In this document: positions 43,747-51,745 of the stretch, piece after piece
Position numbering within the stretch: position 1 is the stretch's first letter
How the letters are laid out: the number at the start of each line of letters is the position of its first letter
Assembly: GCF_004745525.1 (NCBI RefSeq)
Contig: NZ_RKLY01000003.1
Coordinates: 62,001 to 126,000 of the forward strand
Direction: 5' to 3'
DNA length: 64,000 nucleotides
Source of the DNA: Companilactobacillus suantsaicola
Lineage (GTDB): Bacteria; Bacillota; Bacilli; Lactobacillales; Lactobacillaceae
Position numbers and translations under genes: made by a program
Notes under the pieces: generated by a model
Seen by the model: only the letters and a program-made list of their open reading frames with translations
The model's database searches: none
Told to the model about the DNA's origin: nothing

Positions 43747-46014
43747 ATGACTGATTTATTCAAAGATGGTGCCATCAGTATTCATGGCGCAAGGGAAAAT
43801 AATTTGAAAAATGTTGATTTAGACATTCCTAAACATCAAATTACTGTTTTTGCGGGTTTATCTGGTTCGGGTAAGTCATCATTAGTATTCGACACTTTAG
43901 CTGCCGTGTCGCGAAGAGAGTTGAATGAAACTTTCCCTAGTTTTACCCAACAGTACTTACCAAAGTACGGCCAACCAAAGTTTGATCGAATCGATAATTT
44001 GCCAGTCGCAATTGTAGTTGAACAAAAGCCAATAGGACGAAATTCTCGTTCGACTCTAGCAACTTATACCGGCATTTATTCAGTTTTACGATTGATGTTT
44101 TCACGAATTGGTAAACCTTGGGTCGGCTATTCAGAGTGGTTTTCTTTTAATCTGCCGCAAGGGATGTGCCCTAATTGTCAAGGCTTAGGCTTTGTGGACG
44201 ATGTTGATGAAAGTCAGTTGATCGATCCGAATAAGTCACTCAATGAAGGTGCAATGACCTTTACCGGCTTCCAACCAGGGACTTGGCGTTGGAAAGAGTA
44301 CGGTAACAGTGGTTTGTTTGATCTCGATAAAAAAATCAAAGATTATACAAAAGAAGAGTACGATTTGTTCATGCATGCTCCCCGACAGAAACTGAAGAAC
44401 CCACCTAAGACTTGGGCAAGAACCGCACAATATGAAGGCTTAGTTCCACGAATGTTACGCTCAGTGATTCACAGTGCTTCCGGCCGTCATCATCAAGCAG
44501 CTTTGGAAAAAATTGTCACCAGAAAAGTCTGCCCTGTGTGTCACGGAACTAGATTGAACCAGGATGCTTTGAAAGGCAAAATCGAAGGGAAGAACATTGC
44601 TGAAGTTGGTGAAATGGACCTCGTCAATGTTTTAAAATTTTTGGACAGCATTACTGACCCTAAAGCTGAAACGATGGTTCGTGAATTGCGGAGTAAAGTT
44701 CAATCACTAGTTGATATTGGCTTAGGTTACTTATCACTAAATCGCGGCACCGATACCTTATCTGGCGGCGAAGCTCAACGAATCAAAATCGCTAAATATC
44801 TAACAAGTTCACTGTCTGATTTAGTTTATGTACTCGATGAACCAAGCGTCGGTTTACATCCACATGATATTAAGATGATTACCAAATCTTTAAAGAAATT
44901 AAAAGAGCAAGGCAATACGATTGTCTTAGTTGACCACAATCCAGCAATTATTTCAGCCGCCGATTATGTTGTCGAAATCGGTCCCAAAGCTGGTAAAGGC
45001 GGAGGAACAGTTACTTTCAAAGGAACCTATCCCGAATTGTTGAAGTCGGATACGATTACCGGAAAAATGTTACGGACACCAATTGAATTTCGTCAACCAC
45101 GTGTTGCCAAGGATTGGATCAAAGTTGAAAACGTCAATTCTCATAATTTAAAACAAGTTGATGCAAAACTTCCGAAAAAAGTTTTGACCGTTGTTTCTGG
45201 CCCAGCTGGTTCAGGGAAGAGTACATTAGTTAATGCCTTTAAAAAGCAAGTGTCAGACCAAGACTACATCGACTTGAGCCAAGATGCTGTCGGAATCAAT
45301 ATCCGTTCGACACCGGCTACCTATTTGAACATCTTAAATCCGCTGCGAAAACTTTTTGCTGATGAAAATAAAGTTTCAACACAATTATTCAGTTATAACG
45401 GCAAAGGTGCTTGTCCTCGTTGTAAAGGCAAGGGGGTAACAATTACTGAGATGGCCTTCATGGATCCAGTTATTCAAGTTTGTGAACTCTGTGGGGGCAA
45501 ACGATATAGTCAAGAAGCCCTGCAATATAGTTATCACGGAAAAGATATTTCGCAAGTATTGAATATGTCGATCGATGATACCTTAGAATTTTTCCAAGAT
45601 GTTCCTAAAATTTATAAAAAAGTAAAGTTACTAGAAGAAGTAGGCTTAGGCTATTTGAGTTTGAGTCAATCAATGACGACCTTATCCGGTGGGGAAGTCC
45701 AACGAGTTAAATTAGCAATGGAATTAGACCACACCGGAAGTATCTACTTTTTAGATGAGCCAACTACTGGCTTACATTTGAACGACACTAAACGTTTGAT
45801 TGATTTGTTTGAGAGTTTGGTTGATAAAGGCAATACTTTGATTTTGATCGAACACAATTTGTCGCTGATCCCTCAGGCTGATTGGTTGATCGATATGGGA
45901 CCTGATGCCGGTAAGTACGGTGGTCAAGTTTGTTTCGAAGGAACTCCGAAAGATAGTATGAAAGATTCAGAATCGCGTACTGGTGTGGCTTTGAAACAAT
46001 TAATAGAAAAATAA
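43747..46014 (+). CDS. Short UvrA paralogue (UvrA2/drug-resistance type)
   Basis: 755 residues, about 190 fewer than housekeeping UvrA. Two ABC ATPase units: Walker A GLSGSGKSS with signature LSGGEAQRIK, and GPAGSGKST with LSGGEVQRVK. The zinc modules CPNCQG, CPVCHG, CPRCKG...CELCGG are present. The UvrB-binding region of the first domain appears missing, as in UvrA2/DrrC-like proteins linked to DNA-damage or DNA-drug tolerance. Single gene with its own terminator. Confidence 0.87.
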   Translation: MTDLFKDGAISIHGARENNLKNVDLDIPKHQITVFAGLSGSGKSSLVFDTLAAVSRRELNETFPSFTQQYLPKYGQPKFDRIDNLPVAIVVEQKPIGRNSRSTLATYTGIYSVLRLMFSRIGKPWVGYSEWFSFNLPQGMCPNCQGLGFVDDVDESQLIDPNKSLNEGAMTFTGFQPGTWRWKEYGNSGLFDLDKKIKDYTKEEYDLFMHAPRQKLKNPPKTWARTAQYEGLVPRMLRSVIHSASGRHHQAALEKIVTRKVCPVCHGTRLNQDALKGKIEGKNIAEVGEMDLVNVLKFLDSITDPKAETMVRELRSKVQSLVDIGLGYLSLNRGTDTLSGGEAQRIKIAKYLTSSLSDLVYVLDEPSVGLHPHDIKMITKSLKKLKEQGNTIVLVDHNPAIISAADYVVEIGPKAGKGGGTVTFKGTYPELLKSDTITGKMLRTPIEFRQPRVAKDWIKVENVNSHNLKQVDAKLPKKVLTVVSGPAGSGKSTLVNAFKKQVSDQDYIDLSQDAVGINIRSTPATYLNILNPLRKLFADENKVSTQLFSYNGKGACPRCKGKGVTITEMAFMDPVIQVCELCGGKRYSQEALQYSYHGKDISQVLNMSIDDTLEFFQDVPKIYKKVKLLEEVGLGYLSLSQSMTTLSGGEVQRVKLAMELDHTGSIYFLDEPTTGLHLNDTKRLIDLFESLVDKGNTLILIEHNLSLIPQADWLIDMGPDAGKYGGQVCFEGTPKDSMKDSESRTGVALKQLIEK

Positions 46015-46054
46015 AAAGAGTCTAGCTGAAATGAATTCAGTTAGGCTCTTTTTT
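46015..46054 (+). terminator. Terminator of the uvrA-like gene
   Basis: AAAAAGAGTCTAGCTGAA pairs with TTCAGTTAGGCTCTTTTTTT. Confidence 0.82.
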
Positions 46055-46205
46055 TGCAACTAAGTTTACCTTTTTCTAGAGAAACCTAACCGTCAACAAT
46101 TAGGTCGGTATCTTCACTAACAAAGTTATGATAATCATTAAAAATCAAATTCTTTTTGGATAGTTAACGTAATTTAATTAGAGACTGAAACGAGGAGGAA
46201 TGTGT

Positions 46206-46262
46206 ATGAATATTCTTAGGGATTCTTTTATTAATGTTGGACCGCAACTAGACACGAGTTAA
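46206..46262 (+). CDS. Possible 18-codon peptide behind a strong Shine-Dalgarno
   Basis: ATG preceded by CGAGGAGGAATGTGT. Encodes MNILRDSFINVGPQLDTS then TAA. It could be a leader peptide or the start of a decayed gene; nothing downstream in the same frame helps. The rest of 46055-46359 shows no gene. Confidence 0.25.
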   Translation: MNILRDSFINVGPQLDTS

Positions 46263-46359
46263 ATGATGGTCTTGTTTGTTGAAGAGGATAATTTCTGATG
46301 ATATTATGTAGATATGATAGGTTGTTGTTTGTAAGAAGTGACATAGGAGGATAGTACTG

Positions 46360-46536
46360 ATGTCAACAAAAAGCTTTCAGACTGAATTTTCATTTAACCA
46401 AAAAACGGGTAAAAACTTAGCCATTGCGTTAGATGGATCGCGTAAGACGGACACCAAAATTTTAAAACCCGTTAAGTTTTTAACCAACAAGAATGATAAA
46501 GAAAAAATCGAAGATATTATGAGGAATTTTGATTAA
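46360..46536 (+). CDS. Small basic protein, candidate antitoxin of the GNAT gene
   Basis: 58 residues (FQTEFSFNQKTGKNL, then IALDGSRKTDTKILKPV, C-terminal NDKEKIEDIMRNFD). A perfect TAGGAGG site precedes the ATG. No family named with confidence. The stop codon TAA overlaps the ATG of the GNAT gene by one base, the arrangement of a co-translated antitoxin/toxin or a phage-type accessory pair. Confidence 0.6.
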   Translation: MSTKSFQTEFSFNQKTGKNLAIALDGSRKTDTKILKPVKFLTNKNDKEKIEDIMRNFD

Positions 46537-47114
46537 TGGCCTATAATATTATTCAATTGAAAGAATTAATGGATCAAGAATACGATTTAAGCAAGCTGTT
46601 CTCTACGTTTTCATCAATAAATGAAGATGTAGAGAATTTTTTATTAAATAAATCTGAACAGTTCGAGACCATGGATTTAGCACGAACATATTTAATTTTT
46701 TCAAAATACAGAGGAGAGAATATTTTAGCTGGATATTATTCAATTACGAATAAACCGCTTATGATGTCAAAAAAGAATTTTTCAAGGCTTTCAAATACAT
46801 TAAGAAAAAGATTGTTAGGTATGGGACAAAAAACAGAACGTGAAAATTATGAGATTAAATCCATATTGTTAGGTCAAATTGGCAAAAATTTTAATTATAA
46901 AAATTCTATATCTGGAACGGATATTCTAAAATTGTCTTATATTACTATCAGTCAGGTTTATCAATTGATTGGTGGAAGAATTATTTATTTAGAAGTTGAT
47001 AATAATGATAAATTGAGAAGTTTTTATACGAATAATGGTTTTAAAGAAATTGATAATTATCGAACTCCAAATGAGCAATGTTTATTTATAAAAAGAATTA
47101 GTGATATTCTTTGA
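46536..47114 (+). CDS. GNAT-fold acetyltransferase-like protein, candidate toxin
   Basis: 192 residues. Opening region has a pattern seen in phage- and island-borne acetyltransferases (VENFLLNKSEQFETMDLARTY, LAGYYSI). The GNAT core follows: ILLGQIGKNFNYKNSISG and, at the acetyl-CoA end, IYLEVDNNDKLRSFYTNNGF. GNAT toxins of the TacT/AtaT class acetylate aminoacyl-tRNA; this one is longer than those, so the toxin idea rests mainly on its overlap with the small gene. AT-richer than its neighbours, suggesting acquisition. Confidence 0.72.
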   Translation: MAYNIIQLKELMDQEYDLSKLFSTFSSINEDVENFLLNKSEQFETMDLARTYLIFSKYRGENILAGYYSITNKPLMMSKKNFSRLSNTLRKRLLGMGQKTERENYEIKSILLGQIGKNFNYKNSISGTDILKLSYITISQVYQLIGGRIIYLEVDNNDKLRSFYTNNGFKEIDNYRTPNEQCLFIKRISDIL

Positions 47115-47143
47115 AATTAAAAATATACGATATTCTAAATAGG

Positions 47144-47187
47144 AAACACCTTTTATTTACCGTGGATTAATAAAGGTGTTTTTTTTA
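47144..47187 (+). terminator. Terminator of the GNAT pair
   Basis: AACACCTTTTATT pairs with AATAAAGGTGTT, followed by TTTTTT. Confidence 0.82.
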
Positions 47188-47228
47188 TTTTTTTCAGGTC
47201 CTTTACTTAAATTGTCCAGCGATAAATT

Positions 47229-47608
47229 ATGGAAATTTCACCTAAAGTTAGAAGGATTCTCTTGAAAATTGTTAGGGGTTTGGATTTATTAAGCTATAAA
47301 TTAATACGTGGGTTAAAAGACTATAATGAAGCTTATCATGATAACAAGGATATTTTATAAGTATTGGTTATGATTAATCTAAATGGTAAGAATTTCTGAG
47401 TTAAGATAAAAAATTTTAGGGATCTTAGATGCTAATTTTTGAAAGTAGGTTTAATGAGTCAAAGAAACTTTAAAATTATTTTAGGTTAAATGAATGGTAT
47501 AAATTAAAAATAGTTGTAAAAGAGGATGAAAAAATAGCAGAGGTTTCATCATCCGATGTTGCCACTGCTGAAGGGTACTCCATTAAAATGTATCCAAGAA
47601 TTAATTAA
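47229..47608 (+). other. Decayed coding remnants
   Basis: Gene-poor stretch. 47229-47360 is an open frame of 43 codons (start MEISPKVRRILL, end DNKDIL) with no Shine-Dalgarno. 47486-47608 is open without a start codon and ends AEGYSIKMYPRIN, which looks like the tail of a former gene. Neither is recognisable. It is probably a scar beside the GNAT pair. Confidence 0.25.
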
Positions 47609-47829
47609 CCCTTGGGTGGAAAGTTATCTTTACCATAAGTGTTTTTTAAATTGATTTGGCCATTTTTCTTTTGACCAATTAATTCTGAGTGCTGATTTTT
47701 GGCGATATCCTTTGCAAAATTTATGGCATCCGATTTGTTATCAAATAACTTTGTAGCTTTACTATTGCCCTCTCCTTTAACTTTCCATCCCTTAGTAGTG
47801 GGTGATACCCATTGATTTTTTCCAGACAT
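47605..47829 (-). CDS. DUF2188 domain protein
   Basis: 74 residues from the ATG at 47829 (AAGGAG before it). Matches the DUF2188 pattern: WVSPTTKGWKVKGEGNSKAT, then FDNKSDAINFAKDIAKNQ and a GQINLKNTYGKDNFPP tail. Small, basic, function unknown; often found in mobile or variable regions. Confidence 0.8.
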   Translation of the reverse strand: MSGKNQWVSPTTKGWKVKGEGNSKATKLFDNKSDAINFAKDIAKNQHSELIGQKKNGQINLKNTYGKDNFPPKG

Positions 47830-48213
47830 AAACTGTCTCCTTAAAATATATTTTGAATAACACATTCATTCGTCCAGGGGGGGATAAAGTAATGTGAAAT
47901 TCAATAATAATATTTTATAAAATATATTTATTTATGTCAATATATTGTATGGAACTTAAGTTCGCATACAACATAGAGTGTGGAATGCATAGAATAATTG
48001 AATACAAGTATTTTAAATGTTCCTCTGATAAATATTGTTGCTATCATAAATAGTAATATAAAGATTCCAACTATTGGATGAGTGATTAAGATTGCTGATG
48101 CGTTGTAGATTGGTTTAGATGTGATAAAAATGATTAACAGTGTTGTGTTGATAGAACGACTGAAAAGAAATCTATAATTATGATATACGATTAATGGGCA
48201 GTTTAATTTAGTG

Positions 48214-48281
48214 TTAAAAAATCCCTTTCGCTATAATTATAAAAGGCTACCAACCGAATTATAATGCGAAAGGGATTTTTT
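48214..48281. terminator. Long near-perfect hairpin in an otherwise empty gap
   Basis: AAAAAATCCCTTTCGC-TATAATT pairs with AATTATA-ATGCGAAAGGGATTTTTT. It can end transcription in both directions. It is followed at once by ATG and 20 sense codons (MSKSNDDISLAYTG...), too short to call a gene. The gap 47830-48213 is AT-rich with no gene seen. Confidence 0.6.
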
Positions 48282-48333
48282 ATGTCTAAATCAAATGACG
48301 ATATTAGTTTAGCATACACAGGATGGATATTCA

Positions 48334-48714
48334 TTATTTCAAAATAGCAGTTGCTAAGGCTTGTTGAATCAAGGTGATGTTTTTATCTTTTCGAAATTGT
48401 AAGACTTGGGCCGGTTCCACAGCTCCAGAAATCCAAATTTTTAACTCAGCATCCAAGTCGAAATGACCCGAAGTCTCAACTGAGAATCTAGAAATACTTT
48501 TATATGGAAAAGTTTTATAATCAGATTTTTTGCCGGTGACGCCTTGTTTATCGACCACGATTAATCGAAGGTCAGTGAATACGACTAGATCACGAACTAA
48601 TGTGAATGCTAAATCCACCTCTTCATTAGGAATTAGAACATCCTGTAATTGGCGCCTAACAGAATCATGATTAACTTCAGTTGCGTTGCCGATTAATCCA
48701 TTGAATAAACCCAT
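48334..48714 (-). CDS. Bacterial PH-domain protein (PF08000 type)
   Basis: 126 residues forming a single pleckstrin-like domain: LIPNEEVDLAFTLVRDLVVFTDLRLIVVD (given as LIPNEEVDLAFTL and VVFTDLRLIVVD), KTFPYKSISRFSVETSG, C-terminal helix LIQQALATAIL. Function unknown. Start ATG with GGAGG upstream. Confidence 0.87.
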   Translation of the reverse strand: MGLFNGLIGNATEVNHDSVRRQLQDVLIPNEEVDLAFTLVRDLVVFTDLRLIVVDKQGVTGKKSDYKTFPYKSISRFSVETSGHFDLDAELKIWISGAVEPAQVLQFRKDKNITLIQQALATAILK

Positions 48715-48843
48715 TTACTAGCCCTCCTTATTTGCTTGATAAATCAATTATTCTACATTTACGGGGATGAAAGCAAATGTAATTTGTGGGGGTTTTGTGG
48801 GACAAAAATATAATTCGCGTTATTAGATGTTTTTATGGAAAAC

Positions 48844-48880
48844 AAAAAAGCCATAAACTCAACGTTTATAGCTTTTTTAA
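48844..48880 (-). terminator. Terminator of tRNA-Glu
   Basis: Minus strand AAAAAAGCTATAAACG/TTTATGGCTTTTTT hairpin, about 30 bp behind the tRNA. Confidence 0.75.
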
Positions 48881-48910
48881 TCATAGAATATAAGAAGATT
48901 TGGTTCAAAA

Positions 48911-48983
48911 TCACCCGTATGGGAATCGAACCCATAACTCCACCTTGAGAGGGTGGCGTCTTAAACCATTTGACCAACGGGCA
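48911..48983 (-). tRNA. tRNA-Glu, anticodon CUC, unusual acceptor end
   Basis: Minus strand. D arm GTC/GAC; anticodon stem CCACC/GGTGG with loop CTCTCAA, so anticodon CTC reading GAG; T arm ATGGGTTCGATTCCCAT. The acceptor is TGCCCGT with ACGGGTG: the first two pairs are U-G and G-U wobbles instead of the usual G-C. It is otherwise like a lactobacillar tRNA-Glu. No CCA encoded. Confidence 0.82.
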
Positions 48984-49001
48984 AATTTAACAACAAACAC
49001 A

Positions 49002-49031
49002 ATTTTACCTGTAATTAGGGTTCGCTGTCAA
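49002..49031 (-). promoter_or_regulatory. Promoter of tRNA-Glu
   Basis: Minus strand TTGACA (49031-49026), 18-bp spacer, TAAAAT (49007-49002). The tRNA begins about 18 bp on. Confidence 0.72.
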
Positions 49032-49040
49032 TATGGTTTT

Positions 49041-49259
49041 TCAAATATTTTTATCTTTTGTTTTAATTATTAAAATGTAGATCATCATACCAATCAAGAT
49101 AATCGTATAAATCGCACTGATAAGGCCGGCATACTCCATGATGATCCAACCAGTCACACGGGCAGTAGCTATTAGTAGCATTGATAAGACACCAAACATG
49201 ACTACCTTACGAAGTAAGCTCTGATAAATCTCGTTGAATTTTTTTTGGTTCTTGTTCAT
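49041..49259 (-). CDS. Small membrane protein, 72 aa
   Basis: Two hydrophobic helices (about 16-38 and 42-66; VVMFGVLSMLLIATARVTGW, AIYTIILIGMMIYILII) and charged ends. Family not recognised. Its ATG overlaps the end of the CPBP protease gene by four bases, so the two are translationally coupled and probably act together. Confidence 0.65.
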   Translation of the reverse strand: MNKNQKKFNEIYQSLLRKVVMFGVLSMLLIATARVTGWIIMEYAGLISAIYTIILIGMMIYILIIKTKDKNI

Positions 49260-49927
49260 TGTAAAATCACTCCGAGAAAATTATTCAAAAAGTGAACGGT
49301 AATATTGGCTTTAATATTTTTAGTACGATAGTAGACACCCGCTAGCACGACACCTAATAAAATTTTTGAGAGAGCGTAAAACCAGTCGGTACCGGGACCA
49401 AACGGTGCGTGAATGTAACCAAAAATTATACCACTGACAATAATTGCTACTAAAGGGCGGTCAACAAAGAACCAATTCATAAACAATCCTCGAAAAATTA
49501 TTTCTTCCAAAATCGGTGCGACGATGAGACTGAAGAAAATTAAAATTGCCATATTATTTTGACCAATTAATTCGAGTGCTTCGACGTTAGAATTAGTTGG
49601 TTTCATGAATGGTAAGGTTGCGTAATTTACTAATGTGACTAAGATCAAGGCGACAATGATGACTAGCCAAGTTTTCTTAGTAAATTTTTGCGTAGGAAAG
49701 ATCTGAACTTTTTTGAAAACAAAAATAATTATGGTAGCCGCAACAATTAGTAATATAATAGTTACAACTGGCGCTATTTTTGTATAAGATTGATAATGTG
49801 ACCCTAGTTGCTTTTTGGTCAAAGTTAGAACACTTAATGGAAGTTGTTCCAGTATAAATAGAAGTAAAAAGGCTATAATATGAGATATGGTTTTTATAGG
49901 TTGATAATTATTCTTGGATTTATTCAT
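49256..49927 (-). CDS. CPBP family intramembrane metalloprotease
   Basis: 223 residues, about six helices. CPBP/Abi motifs: APILEEIIFRGLFMN with the EExxxR, then SGIIFGYIHAP with the metal-binding His, and FLNNFLG near the C-terminus. Relatives process prenylated proteins or protect against bacteriocins. Transcribed divergently from the exporter pair at 50024. Confidence 0.87.
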   Translation of the reverse strand: MNKSKNNYQPIKTISHIIAFLLLFILEQLPLSVLTLTKKQLGSHYQSYTKIAPVVTIILLIVAATIIIFVFKKVQIFPTQKFTKKTWLVIIVALILVTLVNYATLPFMKPTNSNVEALELIGQNNMAILIFFSLIVAPILEEIIFRGLFMNWFFVDRPLVAIIVSGIIFGYIHAPFGPGTDWFYALSKILLGVVLAGVYYRTKNIKANITVHFLNNFLGVILQ

Positions 49928-50023
49928 TAAGAAACCACCTTTTCTGGGATAATTATTAGAATTTTTTGAGAATAAGTGTTTTAATACTATAATGCTATGT
50001 GAGTTTTTAAAGGGAGTGAATAG

Positions 50024-51745
50024 ATGCTAAAGATTGCTCGAGGTAGGATCAATATGTGGCAAGTTCTTGCGGCGGTCATTTTTATGATTTTCCAAGTTAT
50101 TGCCACATTGTATATCCCGAATCTAACATCCGATATTGTTAATAAAGGTGTTATTACGGGTGATACTGATTTTATTATACATGCCGGAATCCAAATGGTC
50201 GTCGTGTCATTAATTAGTTTTGTTGCCGCTTTTGGTAACGTATTGATGGCTTCACAAGCGTCTCAAGGATTAGGTAGAAAATTAAGATCCGATTTATTTA
50301 AAAAGGTTTTATATTTCACACACGATGAATTTGATAAGTTTGAAACTTCATCACTGACAACTAGAACTACTAACGATGTTGTGCAAATTCAAAATGTGAT
50401 GATCATGATGTTAAGAATGATGATCATGGCACCGATTATGTTGATTGGTGCGAGTTTCATGGCATATCAAAAGAATGCTGAAATGACAAAAATTTTCTTG
50501 ATCTCAATTCCTATTTTGCTAGTTTTAGTGGCTGGTGTCATGTATTTTGCTGTGCCACTTTTCAAAGCTATGCAAAAGAAAACTGATCGTTTGAATTTGG
50601 TCTTTCGTGAAGGATTAACCGGAGTTCGTGTTATTCGTGCCTTTAGACAAGATAAATTTGAACAAACTCGTTTCAATGATGCTAACCAAGATTATACCAA
50701 TAATGCGATTAAAGTTTTCAGTATTGTGGCTTTGATGTTCCCAATCGTAACTTTGATCATGAGTGGAACTAACGTTGGTATCACATGGTTAGGGGCACAT
50801 TATATTGCTAATCAGTCAATGCAAATTGGTAATATGATTGCCTTTATGACTTATGCTATGCAAATTTTGATGAGTTTTATGATCTTATCAATGGTCTTTG
50901 TCTTCGTACCACGTGCTTCAGCTTCAGCCGCTCGTATTCAGGAAGTTTTTGAAACTAAGAGTCGAATTGATGTTATTGCTAAGCCAGCTAAGGTTAAAGA
51001 TGAACCGGCTTTGAGTTTTAATGATGTCAACTTTAGATATCATGGTGCTGAAAAGTTGGCCTTGTCAAATTTGAATTTCAATATGAAGAAAGGCCAAACT
51101 TTAGCTATTATCGGTGGTACTGGTTCTGGTAAGAGTACTTTGATCAATTTGATTCCACGTTTTTACGATGCTGAAACGGGTGTTGTTAGCTTGAATGGAA
51201 CCGATGTCAAAGCTTTAAATACCGAAGATATTAACCATAAAGTGGCGATGGTTCCCCAAAAAGCTTATTTGTTTAAGGGAACTATTCGTGACAATATGCG
51301 TTACGGAAAAGATGACGCGACCGATGACGAAATTTGGCATGCTCTAGAAGTTGCTCAAGCAGCTGACTTTGTTAGTGAACTCGACGGCAAGTTGGATGCA
51401 CCTGTTGAACAAGGTGGCGAGAACTTCTCTGGTGGTCAAAAACAACGTTTGGCAATTGCTCGTGCCTTGGTTAAAGACGCTTCAATTTATGTCTTTGATG
51501 ATTCATTCTCTGCACTTGATTTCAAGACTGACTTGAATCTAAGAACAGCTTTAAAGAATGATGAGAAAATTAGTCAGAGTGTTGTTGTTATTGTCGGGCA
51601 ACGTATCTCAACAGTTGCTGATGCCGATGCAATCGTTGTGCTAGATGATGGTAAGATGGTCGGTTTAGGAACTCACGCCGAACTAAAAGAAAACAATAAG
51701 ACTTACCAAGAAATAATTGAGTCTCAATTAAAGGAGGGTAAGTAA
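50024..51745 (+). CDS. Heterodimeric ABC exporter, subunit with degenerate site (LmrC/YheI-like)
   Basis: 573 residues: six-helix membrane domain, then ATPase with Walker A GGTGSGKST and a good signature FSGGQKQRLAIA. Walker B reads IYVFDDSFSALD: the catalytic Glu is Asp. The partner gene has the opposite pattern, so together they make one active and one degenerate ATP site, as in TM287/288, LmrCD and BmrCD. Stop and next ATG overlap by one base. Probable role: efflux of drugs or amphipathic compounds. Confidence 0.9.
   Translation: MLKIARGRINMWQVLAAVIFMIFQVIATLYIPNLTSDIVNKGVITGDTDFIIHAGIQMVVVSLISFVAAFGNVLMASQASQGLGRKLRSDLFKKVLYFTHDEFDKFETSSLTTRTTNDVVQIQNVMIMMLRMMIMAPIMLIGASFMAYQKNAEMTKIFLISIPILLVLVAGVMYFAVPLFKAMQKKTDRLNLVFREGLTGVRVIRAFRQDKFEQTRFNDANQDYTNNAIKVFSIVALMFPIVTLIMSGTNVGITWLGAHYIANQSMQIGNMIAFMTYAMQILMSFMILSMVFVFVPRASASAARIQEVFETKSRIDVIAKPAKVKDEPALSFNDVNFRYHGAEKLALSNLNFNMKKGQTLAIIGGTGSGKSTLINLIPRFYDAETGVVSLNGTDVKALNTEDINHKVAMVPQKAYLFKGTIRDNMRYGKDDATDDEIWHALEVAQAADFVSELDGKLDAPVEQGGENFSGGQKQRLAIARALVKDASIYVFDDSFSALDFKTDLNLRTALKNDEKISQSVVVIVGQRISTVADADAIVVLDDGKMVGLGTHAELKENNKTYQEIIESQLKEGK

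Noticed and set aside
43747-46014. Housekeeping uvrA
   Set aside because: Too short by about 190 residues, apparently lacking the UvrB-binding region, and not next to uvrB.
48282-48347. Short frame MSKSNDDISLAYTG after a hairpin, as the start of a transposase
   Set aside because: Only 21 codons, no recognisable transposase motif and no second inverted end.
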